Below are positions 26,740 to 36,932 of a DNA stretch of 64,000 bases, piece by piece. The notes under the pieces are model-generated. The model did not search any database. It saw only the letters and a program-made list of their open reading frames with translations, and was not told where the DNA came from. Source of the stretch: Bradyrhizobium sp. AZCC 1693. GTDB lineage: Bacteria > Pseudomonadota > Alphaproteobacteria > Rhizobiales > Xanthobacteraceae. Position numbers and translations under genes: made by a program. The stretch spans positions 620,001 through 684,000 of the forward strand of contig NZ_JAZHSD010000001.1 in the NCBI RefSeq assembly GCF_036924745.1, in the 5' to 3' direction. How positions within the stretch are numbered: the first letter of the stretch is position 1; each line of letters starts with the position of its first letter.

Positions 26740-29157
26740 CTACTGAATGCCCGTGCTGCCGGCCGACGAGGACGAATTCGCGATGGTTCGCAGGCCGATC
26801 TGCAGCATGAACGCGTGGCTGAGCACCGGCGGCGTCGTCCCGGCGGAGTAGCTGTAGGACGTAACGTAATTGGCCGCCAGCACGAAGCAGTCATCCACAT
26901 AGCCTGCGCCGATGATGTACTGGTTCAGCTTGTTGGCTTCAAGATCCCACCGCGCCGAGCCCGACACGACCCAGTTCGACGCCACCTTGATCGAGGCGCT
27001 GCCGAGCAGGCCCTCGCGCCGGGTCAGATAGCCGAGTTCCGGCTGCGCGGCATAATTGCCGTAAATCATGCTCACCGACCAGCGGTCGAATGCGGCGCGT
27101 CCTTCGGCTTCGAAGCGGTTGATGTTCTGCGTCGCCTCGTCCATGCGCGTGCGCACGCTGAACGTATAGGTCCGGTTCGGCGAGTAGTTGATGCGGGCGA
27201 CGTAGTCGGAGCGGTTGTTCTGCAGGCCGGAATTGATCGCGGTATTGGTCGCGTCCGCCACCGCGAACGAGTTCAGGCCGAACAACTGGTAGGATTGTCC
27301 GAACAGCACGTTGACGCTACCGCCGCGGTCGAACTGCGTGGTCGCCTGGACGCCGACATTGGCGCGGCCGCCGCCTTCGACGCGGTCGTAGCCCGAGAAC
27401 TTGTCGACGGCGAACAGGTTGCTGGCGTCGAACACCATGCTCTGGGCGTCTTCGTTGGGCAGCTTGCCGGCGTAGGTCTCGTTGGGACGGGCGATGATCT
27501 GCGCGATCGGCTCGATCGTGGTGGTGCCCCAGGGCTGAACGTTGATGAAGGGGTAGCGATATTCGAGGCCGACCGTCGGCATCAGGCGGACCGCCTGGGT
27601 GTCGCCCACCGGAAGGAAGTTCGAAACGCCGGGCTGGTTCGAGATCGAGGCGTCGATGGCGTCGGCGCGCATGATCGCAAACGGCGTCCAGATCTGGCCC
27701 ATGGGGTCAGTGAACGACTTCCGCCACTGGGCTTCCGCCGTCAGCCGCGTATAGGTGCCGGGCATGCCGCGCAGCAGGCACTGCGAGGGCAGCCGGGCCA
27801 GCGGATCGGCCGATGCGGTCAGGCACAGGCCATTGGTGTTGGCCAGCGTCGTGATCGGGTCGAACGCCGCGGTCGTCCGCGACAGGCTGGTGAAATTCGT
27901 CTTGTAGCTGACCTCACCGCCGAGGATCGGGCTGTTGAAGACGTTGGAATAGTCGATGACCGGATGAATCACCGGCACCTTGTCCTGGCTGCCGGAGAAC
28001 GACAGGTAATAGATCGTGCGCGCGTCGAAGTAGCTGCGGCTGCCGACGCCGGTCAGATAAAGCTGCGAGATCGCTTCCGTCGGAAGGCTCAGGAACGAGC
28101 CCAGCGGATCCTTGTACTGGGCCAGCCGGTAGTCCGAGAAGAAGTAGTAGTCCGACAGCAGAACGCCGTCCCAGCCCCAGACCCATTTGTCGTTGAGCGC
28201 GAACTGGCCCTTGGTGTCGACGCCGCCGCGGAACTGGCGGTCGCCGGGCTGACCGGCGTAGGCGCCCTGGTCCAGCTGATCGATGCCGTAGGCGCGGATC
28301 TGGTAGGAGCCGTTGATCAGGCGCTGGCGGAATTCGCCCTGGAACAGCACGCCCTGCCGCGTGGTGAAGCGCGGATTGAAGGTCGCGTCATAGTCCGGCG
28401 CGATCGCCCAGTAGAACGGGATTTCCACGCCGTAGCCATAGCCGGTGACCGTCGTGTAGGACGGCATCAGGAAGCCGGTCTTGCGCTTGACGGTTGGATC
28501 GGGCGTCGAGAAATACGGCAGATACGCCATCGGCACGCCGAAGAACTCGAGCTGCGCGTTTTCGAAGTACAGCATCTTGTCGGTCTGGTCGTGGATGATG
28601 CGCGCACCCTTGACCTGCCACAGCGGCGGCTTCTTCGGATTGTCCTTGCAGGGCGCGCAGGCGGTGTACACGCCGTTTTCGAACACGGTGTAATTGCCGG
28701 CCGAGCGGTCGGCGCGCGTCGCCGCCATCCGCGTGGCGTCAGCGGTATCGACGCGCAGCGAATCGACGAACCCGTCACGGTAGTCGTCGCTCAGGTCCAT
28801 GATGTTGGCGTAGGTGACTTTGCCTTCCGCATCCGTCAGGCGGATGTTGCCTTCCGCATGCAGCCGCTTGGTCTTCTGGTCATAGATGACCTTGTCGGCC
28901 TCCACGCTGGTGCCGTTGTAGAACATCTGCACGTTGCCGACCGCCGACACGCGCTGGTTGTTGTAGTCGTAGTCCACCTCGACCGCCTGCACCATCATCT
29001 TGCCGTCGTTGTTGGCAGGCCGTGGCGGCGGCTTGGGCGGCCGCGGATTGTAGGTGAAGCTCTGCGCCGAGGCCGGCGCCGTCAGGGCAAGCTCGATCGA
29101 GCCCGCCAAAACGAATCCGGCGAGCAGCGCAAACGTAGTGACGCCAAAGGCAGCCAT
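26740..29157 (-). CDS. lptD: LPS-assembly protein LptD
   Basis: The 805-residue outer-membrane protein inserts lipopolysaccharide into the outer leaflet. A signal peptide (about 1-32) precedes the OstA-type jellyroll (AVEVDYDYNNQRVSAVGNVQMFYNGTSVEADKV) at about 50-150. The LptD beta-barrel fills the rest, with the typical PYFSTPDPTVKRKTGFLMP segment. Cys pairs are present in both parts for the disulphides that hold the plug. The start at 29157 begins the signal peptide; the open frame upstream is Arg-rich and unlikely. It sits between lptG and surA. Confidence 0.95.
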   Translation of the reverse strand: MAAFGVTTFALLAGFVLAGSIELALTAPASAQSFTYNPRPPKPPPRPANNDGKMMVQAVEVDYDYNNQRVSAVGNVQMFYNGTSVEADKVIYDQKTKRLHAEGNIRLTDAEGKVTYANIMDLSDDYRDGFVDSLRVDTADATRMAATRADRSAGNYTVFENGVYTACAPCKDNPKKPPLWQVKGARIIHDQTDKMLYFENAQLEFFGVPMAYLPYFSTPDPTVKRKTGFLMPSYTTVTGYGYGVEIPFYWAIAPDYDATFNPRFTTRQGVLFQGEFRQRLINGSYQIRAYGIDQLDQGAYAGQPGDRQFRGGVDTKGQFALNDKWVWGWDGVLLSDYYFFSDYRLAQYKDPLGSFLSLPTEAISQLYLTGVGSRSYFDARTIYYLSFSGSQDKVPVIHPVIDYSNVFNSPILGGEVSYKTNFTSLSRTTAAFDPITTLANTNGLCLTASADPLARLPSQCLLRGMPGTYTRLTAEAQWRKSFTDPMGQIWTPFAIMRADAIDASISNQPGVSNFLPVGDTQAVRLMPTVGLEYRYPFINVQPWGTTTIEPIAQIIARPNETYAGKLPNEDAQSMVFDASNLFAVDKFSGYDRVEGGGRANVGVQATTQFDRGGSVNVLFGQSYQLFGLNSFAVADATNTAINSGLQNNRSDYVARINYSPNRTYTFSVRTRMDEATQNINRFEAEGRAAFDRWSVSMIYGNYAAQPELGYLTRREGLLGSASIKVASNWVVSGSARWDLEANKLNQYIIGAGYVDDCFVLAANYVTSYSYSAGTTPPVLSHAFMLQIGLRTIANSSSSAGSTGIQ

Positions 29158-29234
29158 GCGGGCTCGATAGCGGCGCACATCGGTGCGCCGCCTGAACGCA
29201 GGCGACCTCAACTGGCGGGCGGCGACAACGGCCA

Positions 29235-30332
29235 CTACCCGTCCTCCTGGTACAACAAGGCCAAAAAGCCGGTGAGGCCACCCACACAGACGGGCAACCA
29301 CGCCGCAGCGATCGGATGCATCAACTCAGCCTTGCTCAAATCCTCAGTAACTTTCGACAAAACGTAGAGCAGAAAGCCCGCGCCCACGCCACTCAAAACC
29401 ATCTTTTGCACGCCGCCCATCCGGAAGAAGCGAAGGCTCACGGAAGCCGCCAACATCACCATCGCAGCCAGCAAAAATGGCTGTGCGATGAGCTTATGGT
29501 ACTGCAAACGGTAGCCTGCGGTCGCGAAGCCCGAGCTTTCGGAAGAGCGGATATAGCCAGGCAGTTGCCAAAAAGACACGGTTTCGGGGGTGGAGAAACT
29601 GTTGCGAACCTGCGCCGGGGTGAGGGTGGTCGAGAGGTAATAGTTGTCTTGATCAACCGGAGGTTGATCAAGGGAGTATCTTCGTACCGATTTGAACGCC
29701 CAGCGGCCATCCTCGAGGGCGGCTTCGCGGGCTTCGATTCGCTCCTTGAACTGGAGATCGGTGTCGAACCGGAACACGGTCAGTCCGGTCAGCCGGACAC
29801 CCTGCTGCTCGCTGCGCGCCGCATTGATGATCGACTGGCCGTCGCTGTTGATCTGGTTGAGCCAGAAGCCGGAAGCATCCTGGATGCCGCCGCCGGGCGC
29901 CGAGCCGAACAGTTCGGCCTCCATCCGCTTGGAGAGTTCGCGCAGGTTCGCCGACATCGGGTTGTAGGCAATGGTCGCTACGGTGCCGAGGATGATCGCG
30001 CTTGCCAGCGCCGGCGAGATGAACTGCCAGGCGGAAACGCCGGCCGCACGTGCGACCACCAGTTCGAGCCGCCGCGACAGTGCGAGATAGCAGGTCATCG
30101 CGCCGATCAGGACGCAGAACGGCATCAGCTTTTCGAGCAGTTGCGGCACCCGGTAAAGCGACGTCTGCGCCACCGTGATCGCGGATGCCGACACCAGTCC
30201 GGAAGTCTTGCGGACCATTTCGATGTAGTCGACCAGCACGAGGAGCACGAAAATGCTCGCAAACACGCCCACCGCCGCAACCAGGAAGCGGCCGGCAAAG
30301 TATCGCCCGAGCGTATTGGTCATCATGCTCAT
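29235..30332 (-). CDS. lptG: LPS export ABC transporter permease LptG
   Basis: The 365-residue YjgP/YjgQ-family permease has hydrophobic helices at about 10-35, 55-80 and 95-120 and three more at the C-terminus, with a periplasmic beta-jellyroll between. It pairs with LptF and the LptB ATPase (not in this window) to extract lipopolysaccharide from the inner membrane. The ATG at 30332 overlaps the lptF stop (ATGA). Order lptF-lptG-lptD-surA is conserved. Confidence 0.95.
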   Translation of the reverse strand: MSMMTNTLGRYFAGRFLVAAVGVFASIFVLLVLVDYIEMVRKTSGLVSASAITVAQTSLYRVPQLLEKLMPFCVLIGAMTCYLALSRRLELVVARAAGVSAWQFISPALASAIILGTVATIAYNPMSANLRELSKRMEAELFGSAPGGGIQDASGFWLNQINSDGQSIINAARSEQQGVRLTGLTVFRFDTDLQFKERIEAREAALEDGRWAFKSVRRYSLDQPPVDQDNYYLSTTLTPAQVRNSFSTPETVSFWQLPGYIRSSESSGFATAGYRLQYHKLIAQPFLLAAMVMLAASVSLRFFRMGGVQKMVLSGVGAGFLLYVLSKVTEDLSKAELMHPIAAAWLPVCVGGLTGFLALLYQEDG

Positions 30333-31498
30333 GCTGTGGCCGGCCGTCCAAAGAGCCGCGCCAGCCGCGCATTCGACCTGTTGATGGCCTCCATCAGCGC
30401 CGCCGGCGGCTCCACCACGATGCCGCCGATGATCATCCACAATCCGATGCCGATTGCACTGAACAGCATCAGATACTGGACGAGCGCCATGCCCGGCGTC
30501 TTCACCGTCATCACCGAACAGGCGAATCCCGCCATGCGCAGGCCGAACACCGCCAGGATCGATCCGCCGATCGAGAAATTGCGGCTCTGGCGCGTGGTGC
30601 GCGGCGAGCCCAGGAAGGCAAAGGTCAGGACTGCGAACGCGAAGGGATAGACCGGCGCCAGGAAGCGGTCATGCAACTCGGCATTGAATTGCCCGGACAA
30701 TTGCTTGAAGACCGGATCGTCCTCCGAGGGCGAAACCAGCTCCCAGAGATAGCGTTCGCGAATTCCCAGTGCGACGTCGCGGCCGCGATTGGAGAATTTC
30801 GACATGTCGAAGGCATAGCGGGCGAATGCCACCAGCGCCGGATCGCGCTTTCCCGCCTCGAAACGTTCGAGGTTGCCGTCCTCCAGCACCAGATAGGAGC
30901 CGTTCTCGTTCTTCAGCACCGTGCCATGATCGGCAATGATGGTGACGCGCTCCTTGGGATCGCGGCGGTCGTCGACGAAGATACCGGCGAGCACGCCGCC
31001 TGGCTGCCGCTCCCGGATGCGAATCGTCAGGTTCTGGTCGAGTTGGGCGAAACGTCCGGGCTGCAGGATGTTGGTCAGCACGTCGGCCGTGATCTCGGCG
31101 TCCCATTGCTTGATCCGGCGCAGGCCGTCGGGAGCAAGATAGGCTGCGATGAAGATGACCAGGAGCGCCACGACACAAGTGGCGAAGAAAAATGGGCGGA
31201 ACAGCCGGTATGGGGAAAAGCCGGCGGCATTCATCACGATGATTTCGGAATCGGTGGCGAGCTTGTTCAGCGTGTGGGAGATCGCGATCATCAGCGCGAT
31301 CGGCGCGATGACCAGAATAAGCGCCGGAATCACCAGGCTGGTGATGCCGAGAAAGGTGATGATGGTCTGGCCCTGGCTCGTCATCAGGTCGATGCCGCGC
31401 AACGCCTGCGTAATCCAGATCACGCCGGTGAGGCTGACCAGGACCAGCGCAAACGACGCGAGCGTCGTGCGGAAAATGTACCTGTCGATCGACCCCAT
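30329..31498 (-). CDS. lptF: LPS export ABC transporter permease LptF
   Basis: The 389-residue permease begins MGSIDRYIFRTTL, typical of LptF, with the same six-helix plus periplasmic-domain layout as LptG (N-terminal helices to about residue 120; C-terminal helices after about 275). It is the first gene of the lptF-lptG-lptD-surA-pdxA-rsmA operon. The start at 31498 is preferred to an in-frame ATG 30 codons upstream because the family begins here. Confidence 0.95.
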   Translation of the reverse strand: MGSIDRYIFRTTLASFALVLVSLTGVIWITQALRGIDLMTSQGQTIITFLGITSLVIPALILVIAPIALMIAISHTLNKLATDSEIIVMNAAGFSPYRLFRPFFFATCVVALLVIFIAAYLAPDGLRRIKQWDAEITADVLTNILQPGRFAQLDQNLTIRIRERQPGGVLAGIFVDDRRDPKERVTIIADHGTVLKNENGSYLVLEDGNLERFEAGKRDPALVAFARYAFDMSKFSNRGRDVALGIRERYLWELVSPSEDDPVFKQLSGQFNAELHDRFLAPVYPFAFAVLTFAFLGSPRTTRQSRNFSIGGSILAVFGLRMAGFACSVMTVKTPGMALVQYLMLFSAIGIGLWMIIGGIVVEPPAALMEAINRSNARLARLFGRPATA

Positions 31499-31533
31499 CG
31501 TTACCGTATGATCCCACCTTGCACGCCCAAGAA

Positions 31534-31581
31534 GCGGCTTCCGACCAACCCTTGTTTGAGGGTTCCCCTTGGTCGGGCCGC
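31534..31581 (-). other. long imperfect hairpin in the lptF-pepA divergent gap
   Basis: CCGACCAA (31541-31548) pairs with TTGGTCGG (31569-31576). Outer GCGG/CCGC and inner CCCT/AGGG stems extend it around a TGTTTG loop. It lies 36-83 bp upstream of the lptF start in the 349-bp gap (31499-31847) that also holds the pepA promoter. No T run follows, so it is more likely leader structure than a terminator. The rest of the gap shows nothing definite. Confidence 0.4.
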
Positions 31582-31847
31582 CAATCATCAGCCGTCTGCA
31601 CTCTCACTACCATCCCTTTGATCCGTCAACAAAATGGCCGGGCCGTGGCGCGCTTCCGATATGACTAATAATTCACTTCATGTGGCCTTCCGGCCACTGC
31701 GGCGCTTGGCAGTGCCGTGGCTTGCGGGCCATAGTGCCGAAAACATCAGGTCCGAAGTGATTTGGGCCGTTACCGAAGAGAAACATTCCATCGTGCGGGC
31801 CGAATTCCGGATCCGTCAGCAGCCCTGAAATTCTGGAGGATTTACCT

Positions 31848-33350
31848 ATGTCCGACGCCGTCAAGGTCGGCTTTGTCGCTTTTTCCGCCGCACCCCGTGG
31901 CGTTCTCGTGGTGTTTTGCGATGACGCATTGAAGTTCGGCGAGACGACGCGGAAGGCGCTGGGGAAGGCGGCCGATACCGTCAAGCGTGCGGCGGCGGCC
32001 AACCAGTTCAAGGGCAAGAGTGGATCGACGCTCGATATCCCGGCACCCGACGGAATCAAGGCGGAGCGCCTGATTGTGGTCGGTGTCGGCAAGACGGCCG
32101 ACATCAAGGAGAAGGATTTTCTAAAGTTCGGCGGGGTGACGGCGGGCAAGCTCAACACTGCCAGCGAATCGGTCACCGTGATCGCCGAATTGCCTGAGGC
32201 GGCGATGCAGGGCGATGCCGCCGCCGCCATCGCGTCGGGCCTCCGGCTGCGCGCATATAAATTCGACCGCTACAAGACCAAGAAGAAAGACGGCGAGAAC
32301 GGCGTGCTTCGCGCCGACGTTTCGATTGCGGTTGCGGATGTTGCCGCCGCGCGAAAGGCCTTTGCGCCGGCATCCCATGTCGTGGACGGCGTGGTGATCG
32401 CACGCGAACTCGTCAACGAGCCGCCGAACGTTCTCTATCCCGTGGAATTCGCGCGCCGCGCCAGCCAACTCAAGAAACTCGGCGTCGAGGTCGAGGTGCT
32501 CGACGTCAAGGCGATGAAGAAGCTCGGCATGGGCGCCTTGCTCGGTGTCGCACAGGGTTCGACCCAGCCCGGCCGCACCGTGATCATGCGCTGGAACGGC
32601 GGCAAGAAGGGCGATCAGCCGGTCGCTTTTGTTGGCAAGGGCGTCTGCTTCGATACCGGCGGTATCTCCATCAAGGGCGCCGCCAGCATGGAGGACATGA
32701 AAGGCGACATGGGCGGGGCGGCCTGCGTGGTCGGGCTGATGCATGCGCTGGCGGCGCGCAAGGCAAAAGTCAACGCGGTCGGCGCGATCGGCCTGGTCGA
32801 GAACATGCCCGACGGCAACGCCCAGCGCCCCGGCGATATCGTCACCTCGATGTCCGGGCAGACCATCGAAATCATCAACACCGACGCCGAGGGCCGGCTC
32901 GTGCTGGCCGACGTGCTCTGGTACGTGGCGAAGAAGTTCAAGCCCAAATTCATGGTCGATCTCGCCACACTCACCGGCGCGATCATGGTCGCGCTCGGCA
33001 CCGAATATTCCGGAATGTTCTCCAACAACGACGAACTGGCGGAACGGCTGAGCAAGATCGGAACCGAAACCGGCGAACGCGTCTGGCGCATGCCGCTCGG
33101 TCCCGAATACGACAAGCAGATCGATTCGCAGTTTGCCGACATGAAGAATACCGGGGGGCGCCATGGCGGTTCGATCACCGCTGCGCAATTCCTGCAGCGT
33201 TTCGTCGACAACACGCCGTGGGCGCATCTCGACGTCGCCGGAACCGCGATGGGCGCCCCGAAAACCGACATCAACCACAGTTGGGGGTCGGGCTACGGCG
33301 TTCGCCTGCTGGACCGATTGGTCGCGGAATATTACGAAGCCACGAAGTAG
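31848..33350 (+). CDS. pepA: leucyl aminopeptidase (M17 family)
   Basis: The 500-residue cytosolic enzyme removes N-terminal residues from peptides and needs two divalent metals. The catalytic domain shows [31 protein letters not shown] and the family signature [12 protein letters not shown]. The N-terminal domain is normal length. GGAGGA lies just upstream of the ATG. holC follows 15 bp after the stop, an arrangement conserved in proteobacteria. Confidence 0.96.
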   Translation: MSDAVKVGFVAFSAAPRGVLVVFCDDALKFGETTRKALGKAADTVKRAAAANQFKGKSGSTLDIPAPDGIKAERLIVVGVGKTADIKEKDFLKFGGVTAGKLNTASESVTVIAELPEAAMQGDAAAAIASGLRLRAYKFDRYKTKKKDGENGVLRADVSIAVADVAAARKAFAPASHVVDGVVIARELVNEPPNVLYPVEFARRASQLKKLGVEVEVLDVKAMKKLGMGALLGVAQGSTQPGRTVIMRWNGGKKGDQPVAFVGKGVCFDTGGISIKGAASMEDMKGDMGGAACVVGLMHALAARKAKVNAVGAIGLVENMPDGNAQRPGDIVTSMSGQTIEIINTDAEGRLVLADVLWYVAKKFKPKFMVDLATLTGAIMVALGTEYSGMFSNNDELAERLSKIGTETGERVWRMPLGPEYDKQIDSQFADMKNTGGRHGGSITAAQFLQRFVDNTPWAHLDVAGTAMGAPKTDINHSWGSGYGVRLLDRLVAEYYEATK

Positions 33351-33365
33351 TCTGGTTGCAGGTGG

Positions 33366-33818
33366 ATGACGGAAGTCCTGTTCTATCATTTGCAGGGCAT
33401 GTCGCTCGAAAGCGTATTGCCGCCGCTGCTGGAGAAGTCGCTCGAGCGCGGCTGGCGCGTGGTCGTGCAATCGACTTCGCCGGAACGCACCGAGGCGCTC
33501 GATACGCATCTGTGGACCTACAGCGACGATTCGTTCCTGCCGCATGCTACATGGCGTGCCGGCGATGCGCAGGACCAGCCCATCATTCTCTCGATCGAGG
33601 AGGGCAACCCGAATCAGGCCAATGTCAGATTCCTGATCGACAACGCGGCGTTGCCGGCGGATTGCGACAGCTACGAACGGTTGGTGCTGGTCTTCAACGG
33701 CGACGATGACGACGCGCTGGCCGCGGCGCGCGGAGCCTGGGCCGATTGCAAGTCGCGCGGGTTCGAGGTGACGTATTGGCAGGCCGATGAACGTGGACGG
33801 TGGCAGCGGCGGCAATAG
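33366..33818 (+). CDS. holC: DNA polymerase III chi subunit
   Basis: The 150-residue product matches HolC: FYHLQGMSLESVLPPLLEKSLERGWRVVV at the N-terminus and LDTHLWTYSDDSFLPHATW in the middle. Chi links the clamp loader to single-strand binding protein at the fork. It lies 15 bp after pepA. Confidence 0.92.
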   Translation: MTEVLFYHLQGMSLESVLPPLLEKSLERGWRVVVQSTSPERTEALDTHLWTYSDDSFLPHATWRAGDAQDQPIILSIEEGNPNQANVRFLIDNAALPADCDSYERLVLVFNGDDDDALAAARGAWADCKSRGFEVTYWQADERGRWQRRQ

Positions 33819-33824
33819 CGATGC

Positions 33825-33881
33825 TTGGAAATTAGCATTGGAAAATTAGGATCCTTGGAATTAGCGAATCCCTTGGAACTA
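33825..33881. repeat. four imperfect TTGGAA(A)NTTAG direct repeats
   Basis: Copies at 33825-33835, 33838-33849, 33855-33864 and 33873-33881 share TTGGAA followed by an A/T-rich TTAG or CTAA. They lie between the holC stop and the lipoprotein gene in an AT-rich gap. They could be a small expanded repeat or regulator sites; there is no independent support for either. Confidence 0.5.
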
Positions 33882-33987
33882 ATGATAATCTGCGGTTTCT
33901 GAGCCGGACCTTGCGGGCAGCCATGGTGGTGCCGCAAAGTGATGGTCGGACAAATGGTTACAGTTTGGGGCGGAGCCTGGGTCTAGC

Positions 33988-34524
33988 GTGCGACGCGGAA
34001 CGATCAATCGGAAACCACTGCTGACGTTGTTGCTGCTCGGCCCCGCGCTTGCAGGCTGCTCGGGTGCGTCCGACCTTATGTCGAAGGATGCGGACTGGTT
34101 TTCGCGTACCGGACGCGTGTTCATCCGAAACGTGTCGATCGAAACGCCTCCGCTCAGCCCGGAAAAGGCGGTTACGCCGGATGAACTGGTCAGTGCCGAC
34201 GGCGGGTGTCCCGGAATGACGGCACCGGGTACTGACGCCACCGCGCTGACTAACGGTGCTGCAGGCAGTCCGCCTCCTTCGACGACGGGAAGGGTGGCGC
34301 TTGGGCACACCGAATGCGACGTCGTGCGTGGCATTGGTGCACCCGACAACGTCAATTTTTCCAATAATGCCCGCGGCGACCGCGTGGCGGTTGTCAGCTA
34401 TTCACGCGGCCAGCGGGCCGGCATCTACACCTTCACCGCGGGACGCCTGACGTCGATCGAGCGTGCGCCGGAGCCGGCGGCGCCAGCAAGGGGCCCCAAG
34501 CCGAAGAAAAAGCCGGCCGCGTAA
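33988..34524 (+). CDS. hypothetical lipoprotein
   Basis: The 178-residue product starts at a GTG. A basic N-terminus and hydrophobic stretch end in a lipobox (ALAGC, Cys at about 24), so it should be lipid-anchored in the envelope. The mature part has a conserved-looking segment GHTECDVVRGIGAPDNVNFS...VVSYSRGQRAGIYTFTAGRL, reminiscent of small outer-membrane lipoproteins of the SmpA/BamE type, but the match is only in general shape. A Lys/Pro/Ala tail ends it. Confidence 0.68.
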   Translation: MRRGTINRKPLLTLLLLGPALAGCSGASDLMSKDADWFSRTGRVFIRNVSIETPPLSPEKAVTPDELVSADGGCPGMTAPGTDATALTNGAAGSPPPSTTGRVALGHTECDVVRGIGAPDNVNFSNNARGDRVAVVSYSRGQRAGIYTFTAGRLTSIERAPEPAAPARGPKPKKKPAA

Positions 34525-34668
34525 TCTCGCGGCGGAAAAGTATTATAACTCAAATATTTGTATCGGAACGGAAGGTTTCTGAAGTCGAGCCAGTTCTACT
34601 TTGCATGGGGTTGTTTTCGATATTTTGTGTCTGGGCCGTCTAGTCGGTCCGACTTCAGCCCTTCCGCT

Positions 34669-36543
34669 CTAGCCGGCCGCTTCGTCAAACTGAGAGCTGG
34701 CTTCCAGCCAGTTTTCCTCGGCCCGGCGCAGCGCGCTTTCGGCGCCGGCGCGCGCCTTGCTGAGCTGGGCGGCCTGCTTGGGATCGCGCGTGAACAGATC
34801 GGGCAACGCAAGCGCGGTGTCGATCTTGGCGATGATGCCGTTGATGCGCTCGATTTCGGCCTCGGCCACGGCGATCCGCTGCTTCAGCGGCGATCGCCAT
34901 TCGCTTTTGCCGCGCTCGGGCTTTGCGCTTTCCTTGATACGCTCGCTGCCGCGTTCGCGCGAACCGTTGCGTGCGTCGCCGATCGACAACACCATTCGCC
35001 GGTATTCGTCGAGGTCACCGTCGTAGGTGGTCACCGTCTGATTGGCGACGACCCACAATTGATCGGCGCAGGCTTCGATCAAATAGCGGTCGTGCGAGAC
35101 CATGATGACGGCGCCGGGAAAATCATTGATGGCTTCGGCCAGCGCCGCGCGGCTGTCGATGTCCAGATGGTTGGTCGGCTCGTCGAGGATGATCATGTTC
35201 GGGCCGAAGAAGGTGGCGAGCCCGAGCAACAGCCGCGCCTTCTCGCCGCCCGACAGGCTCTTGACCAGGGTATCGCCGGCCTTGCCGGAAAACCCGATCG
35301 CGCCGGTGCGGCCGCGCACCTTGGTTTCCGGCGCATCGAGCATCAGCCTGCGGACGTGATCGTATGGCGAGGCGTCGAGGTTGAGTTCGTCGACCTGATG
35401 CTGCGCGAAATAGCCGACCGAGAGTTTTTCCGCCCGTGTGATCCGGCCGGAGAAGGGCTGCAGCTTGTTGGCCAACAGCTTGACCAGCGTCGATTTGCCG
35501 TTGCCGTTGGAGCCGAGCAGGGCGATGCGGTCCTCGGTGTCGATGCGCAGCGTGACGCGATTGAGCACCGGCTTTTTCGGATCGTAGCCGACCGAGACAT
35601 CATCGACGGCGATGATCGGCGGCGACAGCACTTTTTCCGGTGTCGGGAACGAAATCTCGCGCACATCCTGCGTCACCAGCGCCGTGACCGGCTTCATCCG
35701 TTCCAGCATTTTCACGCGGGATTGCGCCTGGCGGGCCTTGGAAGCCTTCGCCTTGAAGCGGTCGACGAAGGCCTGCAGCCGCTTGCGCTCGTCGGCCTGG
35801 CGCTTGGCGTGCTTGGCGTCCAGCATTTCGCGCGTGGCGCGCTGTTCCTCGAACGAGGAATAGGTGCCCTTGTAGAGGGTCAGCTTGCCGCGATCGAGGT
35901 GCAGGATCTGGTCGACCGAGGTGTCGAGCAGGTCGCGGTCGTGACTGATCACGATCACGGTGCGCGGATAGTTCGCCAGATGGTCTTCCAGCCACAGCGT
36001 ACCTTCGAGGTCGAGGTAGTTGGTCGGTTCGTCCAGCAGTAGAAGGTCCGGCGCCGAGAACAGCGTCGCCGCCAGCGCCACCCGCATGCGCCAGCCGCCG
36101 GAGAATTCCGAGCACGGCCGCGCCTGGTCCGCGGTGGAAAATCCGAGGCCGCTCAGAATCGCGGCCGCGCGCGCCGGCGCGGAATGCGCGTCGATGTCGA
36201 CCAGCCGGGTCTGGATCTCGGCGATCCGGTGCGGATCGTCAGCGGTTTCGGCTTCATGGAGCAGCGCGTGGCGCTCCAGATCAGCCTTCAGCACGACATT
36301 AATCAGACTCTCCGGGCCGTCCGGCGCCTCCTGCGCCAGGCTGCCGATGCGCCAGCGCGGCGGTAGCGTAATGCTGCCGGATTCGACCGGCAGGTCGCCA
36401 CGGATCGCGTGAAACAGCGTCGATTTGCCGACGCCGTTGCGGCCGACGAAGCCGACGCGCGCGCCAGGCACGATCTGCACCGTGCTGTCGTCGATCAGGA
36501 GCCGCCCGGCAATCCGGACCGAAATATCTGTGATGGAGAGCAT
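34669..36543 (-). CDS. ABC-F family ATPase
   Basis: The 624-residue soluble protein has two ABC nucleotide-binding domains and no membrane segments. Walker A motifs are GRNGVGKST (34-42) and GSNGNGKST, and signature motifs SGGWRMR and SGGEKARLLLG; each domain has LDEPTN. An Arg/Lys-rich linker joins the domains, and the C-terminal coiled-coil extension (about 545-620) is Uup/YheS-like. ABC-F proteins act on the ribosome rather than as transporters. Specific role unknown. Confidence 0.92.
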   Translation of the reverse strand: MLSITDISVRIAGRLLIDDSTVQIVPGARVGFVGRNGVGKSTLFHAIRGDLPVESGSITLPPRWRIGSLAQEAPDGPESLINVVLKADLERHALLHEAETADDPHRIAEIQTRLVDIDAHSAPARAAAILSGLGFSTADQARPCSEFSGGWRMRVALAATLFSAPDLLLLDEPTNYLDLEGTLWLEDHLANYPRTVIVISHDRDLLDTSVDQILHLDRGKLTLYKGTYSSFEEQRATREMLDAKHAKRQADERKRLQAFVDRFKAKASKARQAQSRVKMLERMKPVTALVTQDVREISFPTPEKVLSPPIIAVDDVSVGYDPKKPVLNRVTLRIDTEDRIALLGSNGNGKSTLVKLLANKLQPFSGRITRAEKLSVGYFAQHQVDELNLDASPYDHVRRLMLDAPETKVRGRTGAIGFSGKAGDTLVKSLSGGEKARLLLGLATFFGPNMIILDEPTNHLDIDSRAALAEAINDFPGAVIMVSHDRYLIEACADQLWVVANQTVTTYDGDLDEYRRMVLSIGDARNGSRERGSERIKESAKPERGKSEWRSPLKQRIAVAEAEIERINGIIAKIDTALALPDLFTRDPKQAAQLSKARAGAESALRRAEENWLEASSQFDEAAG

Positions 36544-36610
36544 GCGGGGTTGTCACCGGAGCGGCCGGCAAACGCAACCCATTTATCGGCAAATCGGCTG
36601 TCCTTGGTCC

Positions 36611-36805
36611 TCAATGCAACTCGTTGTCGCGGCGGCGCAGCTCATCGACGAGTTCGCGCAAGCGCGGCGGCAGTTCGTTGTCGGGACGCAGGTTTTGCTG
36701 CAGCCGTTCGCCGATGGCGTCGCAGATCGACATGCAGGTCTTGTGATCGATCCGTTCGAAACCGTTATTGATTCGGCCATCCATCGGCGTCTCTATGAGT
36801 TCCAC
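36611..36805 (-). CDS. small conserved hypothetical protein
   Basis: The 64-residue product is hydrophilic and helical, with DHKTCMSICDAIGERLQ...LPPRLRELVDELRRRDNE. I recall similar short proteins in Bradyrhizobium but no function. An ATG 7 codons in (36784, MDGRINNGF) is an equally good start. It sits 67 bp upstream of the ABC-F gene on the same strand. Confidence 0.55.
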   Translation of the reverse strand: MELIETPMDGRINNGFERIDHKTCMSICDAIGERLQQNLRPDNELPPRLRELVDELRRRDNELH

Positions 36806-36932
36806 CTCGCAGCATTCGCAAGGCTTGAGTGATACTGATGGTCAAGTCACAACGGCGAGATTGGTTTCCGTGCATGATCACATGTATTCGCCTGGAAGTA
36901 GTGGGATGCGGTCTGCGATTCGGTTCCACGGC

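Noticed and set aside
26680..29367. 895-codon plus-strand frame
   Set aside because: It is the antisense shadow of lptD, caused by GC-rich third positions; the lptD reading has a signal peptide and all family motifs.
30185..31621. 478-codon plus-strand frame antisense to lptF
   Set aside because: Shadow frame; lptF on the minus strand has the full family layout and coupling to lptG.
32121..33815. 564-codon minus-strand frame
   Set aside because: Antisense shadow of pepA and holC, both of which are certain on the plus strand.
34558..36042. 494-codon plus-strand frame
   Set aside because: Antisense shadow of the ABC-F gene; no domain, His/Arg/Gln-rich composition typical of shadow frames.
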